Source of the DNA: Alphaproteobacteria bacterium | Lineage (GTDB): Bacteria > Pseudomonadota > Alphaproteobacteria > Rs-D84 | Direction: 5' to 3' | NCBI GenBank assembly: GCA_017935245.1 | Contig: JAGBHZ010000004.1 | Span: 1 to 64,000 of the forward strand | Length of the DNA: 64,000 nt | Shown here: one piece after another, positions 60,541 through 64,000 of the stretch | How positions within the stretch are numbered: the stretch's first letter is position 1 | Layout: every line of letters starts with the position of its first letter | The notes under the pieces: model-generated | Seen by the model: only the letters and a program-made list of their open reading frames with translations | What the model was told of the DNA's origin: nothing | Databases searched by the model: none | Translations under genes and position numbers: made by a program

Positions 60541-60984
60541 ATGAAAAAACTTTTAACCTTAACCGCGGTTGGCGCACTGCTGGCCGCACCCGCATCGGCG
60601 GTACAAAAGTGTGTGGCATTGGACAGCAGCACGACAACATGTACAAATATAGAAGCGGAAGCTCCATACAGGGGGTGGAAATTAACATGCACCACCAATG
60701 GTATCACGGTACCAATTGAGGGAACAAGCTCTTGTTCTAAGACCGCGGCGTTAACCCTTAACACCATAAAGGACGATTTAAAAATAAAATATAGTGAAAA
60801 TGATAGCAGTGAAGTATACTGCTGGTGCCAAATGATTCGTCCATTGGCATCATCTTGGGTGCTTGCACATCGTACCTTTGGTATGAATGTAAACTGCACA
60901 ACTGGATGCGCAGAGAAGTGTGCAGAAACCTTTTCAGGAAACGCCGACTTTCGGTCTGCGATGATCTCGACCCTGTCTGACTAA
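60541..60984 (+). CDS. Cys-rich secreted protein of unknown function
   Basis: A 147-residue protein with a signal peptide (KKLLTLTAVGALLAAPASA). The mature part holds about 12 cysteines, in pairs such as CVALDSSTTTC, CWCQ, and CTTGCAEKCAETF, suggesting disulphide bonds in the periplasm or outside. No family is recognised. AAAGGGAGTG precedes the ATG at 60541. It is the first gene after leader B and is followed 13 bases later by another Cys-rich exported protein. Confidence 0.72.
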   Translation: MKKLLTLTAVGALLAAPASAVQKCVALDSSTTTCTNIEAEAPYRGWKLTCTTNGITVPIEGTSSCSKTAALTLNTIKDDLKIKYSENDSSEVYCWCQMIRPLASSWVLAHRTFGMNVNCTTGCAEKCAETFSGNADFRSAMISTLSD

Positions 60985-60997
60985 TAAGGAAGCACGA

Positions 60998-61504
60998 ATG
61001 AAACGAATAATAATTTTATTAGCCTGCGTGCCAATAAGTGCAACAGCGGCTGATTTGGTTGCCGATGGTGAACTGTGCCTAAGTAGTCCGCAATGCGCAT
61101 CAGGTGTGTGTCTGCGTAAAGACGCTACGTCACTGGCACGATGCGCGCCAAAGGCACAGCAGGGCGAAGCCTGTTCTTTTGTCGATACGTTGACTGGCGT
61201 ATATTACAATCCACCTTGTGAAACAGGACTAGCTTGTAAGGCAGACGCATCTGCAACAACAGGTAATTTTGGTGTCTGTGGAAAAATCGAACTTTTAGAG
61301 GAGTGTCCCACAGGGCATATATCGATTGATGCGCCGTACATAACCATCGCGACATCGTGCCCCAGTGGCACAACCGCCATTGGCACGGCGGAGTCGTGTT
61401 TGGCAACACTAAATGGTAATTGCATAATGTATGCCCCGGCGGGCGTGTCATTTACCGACGATGCCGGCACGTACGAATTTACCGCATCATGTGCATTAGA
61501 ATAA
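60998..61504 (+). CDS. Cys-rich secreted protein, Dickkopf/EB-like cysteine pattern
   Basis: A 168-residue exported protein with signal KRIIILLACVPISATAA. The mature region has two repeated cysteine units: CLSSPQCASGVCL and CETGLACKAD, with a following CGK. The C-x5-C-x4-C spacing resembles small Cys-rich extracellular modules (EB/Dickkopf-like) in eukaryotes, but this is a pattern similarity only. AAGGAAGCACGA lies upstream. It is co-transcribed with the preceding Cys-rich gene and ends at a terminator. Confidence 0.7.
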   Translation: MKRIIILLACVPISATAADLVADGELCLSSPQCASGVCLRKDATSLARCAPKAQQGEACSFVDTLTGVYYNPPCETGLACKADASATTGNFGVCGKIELLEECPTGHISIDAPYITIATSCPSGTTAIGTAESCLATLNGNCIMYAPAGVSFTDDAGTYEFTASCALE

Positions 61505-61533
61505 AAAATCCCGCGGAATGCGGGATTTTTTTA
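61504..61533. terminator. Terminator between the Cys-rich operon and plsX
   Basis: The stem ATCCCGC / GCGGGAT with loop GGAAT is followed by TTTTTT. It ends directly at the plsX stop. Confidence 0.85.
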
Positions 61534-62595
61534 TTATTCTTGCTTTAATGCGGCACGTATTGATTCAACCGATTTTGCACGTTCGGCAATCAGGCCGTTT
61601 AAATTCGCGTGTATCAAATCCGATGCGTATTTCAGTGAATTGGCAAATGCCAATGCATCACTATTACCATGGGTTTTGACCGCAAACCCTTTTAGCCCCA
61701 GGAACACCGCACCCGCATACGAACGCGGATCAATTTTATGCTTTAACCGTTTGAATACATGCACCAAGAAAAACGCCCCAATCATTGCCAGGATGGATTT
61801 CTTGAAGTTTTCAACGATAACGCGCTTAATCAATTTTGCGGTACCTTCGACCGTTTTTAATACGATGTTGCCGGTGAATCCGTCGGTAACAACAACCTGA
61901 ACACGGCCGGCACTGATATCATTGGCCTCTACAAAACCGATGTATTCATATGGTAATTCATCTTTGTGTTCGGTCAGAACGTGATTCAAGTGCACCAGGG
62001 TTTCATTACCCTTGGTTTCTTCGGAACCGATGTTTAATACCCCCAGTTTTGGTTTTGGCATTTTTCCCATAACTTCGGCGTAAACACTGCCCAAAACGGC
62101 AAAGTCGAACAAAATAGTTTCATCACACTGAACATTTGCACCCAAATCCAGTACAACCACACGATCGTCCCCCGCCCCCGATGGCAGCATCGTTGTAATT
62201 GCCGGGCGCGCAATGCCATCTACGGTTTTTAACGCCAATTTAGACAATGACATTAAAACACCGGTGTTACCCGCACTGACGATGGCGGCGGCGTTACCTT
62301 CGCGGACATCTTTGATTGCCATATACATAGACGTATCCTGGGCATGACGGACAATATCCATGATTTTGTCCGTACCCTTTACCACGCCGGGGGCATGTAC
62401 AACCTCTACATTTCGACCGACACGCGGATATTTAGTCAACATACGGCGCAGACGCTTTTCATCACCAAACAGACGGAATTGAACCCGGTCTTCGCCATTT
62501 TGATACAAAAATTGGTTAATGCCCCCCAGGACAACGGATGGACCTTTGTCCCCACTCATGGCATCAACGGCTATGATTTTCTTTTCTTCTGACAT
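61534..62595 (-). CDS. plsX: Phosphate acyltransferase PlsX
   Basis: A 353-residue enzyme making acyl-phosphate from acyl-ACP for phospholipid synthesis. IAVDAMSGDKGP at the N-terminus, AIVSAGNTGVLM (about residue 100) and DGFTGNIVLKT are the conserved active-site blocks. The start at 62595 (MSEEKK) is chosen by homology; the frame extends to 62631 with a poor leader sequence. It follows rpmF after 68 bases, the usual rpmF-plsX order, but fabH is at 17.7 kb instead of downstream. No strong Shine-Dalgarno sequence is visible. Confidence 0.94.
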   Translation of the reverse strand: MSEEKKIIAVDAMSGDKGPSVVLGGINQFLYQNGEDRVQFRLFGDEKRLRRMLTKYPRVGRNVEVVHAPGVVKGTDKIMDIVRHAQDTSMYMAIKDVREGNAAAIVSAGNTGVLMSLSKLALKTVDGIARPAITTMLPSGAGDDRVVVLDLGANVQCDETILFDFAVLGSVYAEVMGKMPKPKLGVLNIGSEETKGNETLVHLNHVLTEHKDELPYEYIGFVEANDISAGRVQVVVTDGFTGNIVLKTVEGTAKLIKRVIVENFKKSILAMIGAFFLVHVFKRLKHKIDPRSYAGAVFLGLKGFAVKTHGNSDALAFANSLKYASDLIHANLNGLIAERAKSVESIRAALKQE

Positions 62596-62663
62596 TGTAT
62601 TATTTAAAACGGCAGACAGACCACAACACATGTGGCCACGTCTGCCCTAAATTTTTGGTTAAT

Positions 62664-62813
62664 TTATTTCGCACCACATGCCGCACAAACATGATGTGGG
62701 CGTTTCTTTTCACCACAGACCTTGCATACGCTGCATGGCATAACAGACAATGCATCGTGCGAACGGCGCTGGGCGCTGCGTGATTTACTTGTTTTACTTC
62801 TTGGCGTTGCCAT
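62664..62813 (-). CDS. rpmF: 50S ribosomal protein L32
   Basis: A 49-residue ribosomal protein. The basic N-terminus MATPRSKTSKSRSAQRRS and the zinc-finger CSVCKVCGEKKRPHHVCAACG (two CxxC pairs) are the L32 signature. AAAAGGATAA lies before the ATG. It heads the rpmF-plsX pair. Confidence 0.95.
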   Translation of the reverse strand: MATPRSKTSKSRSAQRRSHDALSVMPCSVCKVCGEKKRPHHVCAACGAK

Positions 62814-62949
62814 TTTATTATCCTTTTTATATTTACCGAGTGCTTATTTTATTAAATTATTCCCGTTTTGCAAGCAAAAGTTTACATTAGTGGTTAGTGC
62901 AAGTGGTTAGTGATTAGTGTTTTGCTAACCACTTACACAATAGCCTTTA
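62814..62949. other. Short intergenic region upstream of rpmF with GTGGTTAG repeats
   Basis: The sequence AGTGGTTAGTG occurs twice in tandem (about 62889-62912), then CTAACCACTT forms an inverted repeat with AAGTGGTTAG. It lies after the rpoC stop and may end or stabilise the rpoC transcript; there is no T-run on the minus strand. A related string is at about 4403. Confidence 0.45.
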
Positions 62950-64000
62950 CTAAATATCCAACAATTGCTGCTGGGCATTGCCTTCGCGTGCAAGACGTTC
63001 GGCACGTTCTTCTTCTTTGGCGATTTCACGAACACGACGAACATATGCACCCGTTCCAATTGGAATCAAACGACCAACAATCAGGTTTTCGTTGATACCA
63101 ACCAATTTATCGGTTGCCCCCGAAATCGCGGCGTCAACCAATACCTTGGTCGTCTGTTGGAACGATGCGTTCGAAATAAACGAACGTGATGTCAATGATG
63201 CACGGGTCAAACCAACCAGTACCTGGGACGCTTCGGCAATGCGACCACCATCACGGGCAACACGGGCGTTTTCTTCTTCGAAATCAACACGGTCAACAAC
63301 CTGGCCCATCAGGAAGCCGGTATCGCCCGGATTTGTGATTTCAACACGACGTGTCATTTCGCGTATCAGAATTTCAATGTGCTTGTCATTGATTGTTACA
63401 CCCTGAAGGCGATAAACCTGTTGAATCTGGTCAACCATAAATGTTGCCAAGGCTTTCTGGCCCAGGATGCGCAAGATATCTTGTGGCACAGGGTCACCAT
63501 CAACCAATTTATCGGCTTTCTTTACGATATCGCCGCTGCGTACCAACAGGTTTGTACCCTTTGGAACCGCATATTCAACCGGTGCCGTACCGTCGGTCGG
63601 TTCGATACGGATGATGATTTTAGATTTCGCATCTTCCAGTTCAATTGTACCATCGATTTCCGCCAATAATGCCGGATTTGTTGGACGACGTACTTCCAGC
63701 AACTCGTTAACACGTGGCAGACCGCCCGTAATGTCGCCGGTACGTTTTGTCTGAACCGGGATACGTGCCAAGATGTCGCCCGCATGAACCGTGTCGCCAT
63801 TTGCAACGTTCAGGATGGAATAGATTGGCAACAGATATTCTGCAATCTTTTTACCACCCAGATTGATAACGTTACCCGATGCGTCAACCAATGTAACCGC
63901 CGGTTTCAAGGCTTTCTTGGTATTTGTTTTCCAATTTATAACCTTGCGCGAAACGATACCGGTCATTGAATCAACTTCTTCTTGGTACGATACGTTTTCA
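62950..64000 (-). CDS. rpoC: DNA-directed RNA polymerase beta-prime subunit, 3' part
   Basis: The C-terminal 350 codons of rpoC; the gene continues beyond the right edge in the same frame. Family blocks include GGLPRVNELLEVRRP, the trigger-loop-distal jaw and C-terminal region QKALATFMVDQIQQVYRLQGVTINDKHIEIL, MTRRVEITNPGDTGFL and ASFQQTTKVLVDAA. Its end EEERAERLAREGNAQQQLLDI is the expected flexible tail. The subunit contributes to the RNA polymerase active site. Confidence 0.96.
   Translation of the reverse strand, partial: ENVSYQEEVDSMTGIVSRKVINWKTNTKKALKPAVTLVDASGNVINLGGKKIAEYLLPIYSILNVANGDTVHAGDILARIPVQTKRTGDITGGLPRVNELLEVRRPTNPALLAEIDGTIELEDAKSKIIIRIEPTDGTAPVEYAVPKGTNLLVRSGDIVKKADKLVDGDPVPQDILRILGQKALATFMVDQIQQVYRLQGVTINDKHIEILIREMTRRVEITNPGDTGFLMGQVVDRVDFEEENARVARDGGRIAEASQVLVGLTRASLTSRSFISNASFQQTTKVLVDAAISGATDKLVGINENLIVGRLIPIGTGAYVRRVREIAKEEERAERLAREGNAQQQLLDI

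Noticed and set aside
60363..60719. A 118-residue coding region over leader B
   Set aside because: It lies across the stems and terminator of the leader, lacks a ribosome-binding site and overlaps the well-supported gene at 60541 in another frame.
1..64000. CRISPR array, rRNA operon or complete insertion sequence
   Set aside because: No regularly spaced direct repeats, no rRNA-like sequence and no transposase reading frame were seen on either strand.

Overview
The window looks like a chromosomal segment of a Gram-negative alphaproteobacterium of moderate GC content, probably host- or gut-associated with a modest genome. The supporting genes are a CcrM-type adenine methyltransferase, IHF-alpha, NrdR, MraZ, the olsB-olsA ornithine-lipid pair, Lgt, two lytic transglycosylases, several outer-membrane beta-barrels and a classical autotransporter. 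The assignment rests on gene content only and no marker-gene tree was run. Some genes are atypical for the class: a RecBCD operon instead of AddAB, a single-chain dimeric-type GlyRS, and a ProRS of the archaeal/eukaryal-like type.

Layout. 1-3.5 kb: a cell-surface polysaccharide cluster on the minus strand, with three family 2 glycosyltransferases feeding into the start of an RgpF-like gene that runs off the left edge. 3.5-5.4 kb: a Cys-rich secreted protein, a repeat-bearing intergenic region, an orphan gene and tRNA-Ser(GCT). 6-8.7 kb: a surface lipoprotein and its probable Slam (DUF560) exporter. 8.8-10.7 kb: an HNH-type protein followed by an orphan. 10.7-13.8 kb: an autotransporter with GGAI/FxxN repeats. 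13.9-17.6 kb: a META-domain lipoprotein, tRNA-Glu, a GNAT enzyme, a small Cys-rich membrane protein, a tandem pair of SAM-binding proteins and tRNA-Arg. 17.7-20.9 kb: fabH-ihfA, ferredoxin, a BI-1/YccA protein, lgt and tRNA-Ser(TGA). 21-33 kb: recC-recB-recD with its own promoter, a small membrane protein, a tandem AAA+ ATPase and a divergent WYL regulator. 33-47 kb: mostly housekeeping (glyS, rnhB-pgk, ccrM, nrdR-slt, rpmG, spermidine-synthase-like protein, L-lactate dehydrogenase) plus surface proteins. 47-58.6 kb: proS, olsB-olsA, mltB, a beta-barrel protein, hemW, an M13 peptidase, a small HTH regulator and a ClsC-like lipoprotein. 58.7-64 kb: an orphan mraZ, a small protein with a 180-nt leader, a 200-bp terminal-inverted-repeat element, two Cys-rich secreted proteins, rpmF-plsX and the 3' end of rpoC.

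The most unusual signal is a pair of related structured leaders, one before the small HTH gene (about 56.77-56.96 kb, minus strand) and one before a Cys-rich secreted protein gene (about 60.26-60.51 kb, plus strand). Each has a consensus-like promoter, then three segments where the middle one can pair with either neighbour, then a terminator hairpin, then the ribosome-binding site. The pairing segments differ in sequence between the two copies but stay complementary within each. This looks like a switch or antisense-controlled attenuator related in logic to P4/C4 phage immunity RNAs.

Other points: at least three or four genes place the ATG 6-7 nt after the -10 box, so their mRNAs are probably leaderless. 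The M13 peptidase gene appears to have two starts, one making a membrane-anchored form and one lacking the anchor. Five tRNA genes were found. No rRNA, CRISPR array or complete transposon was seen.
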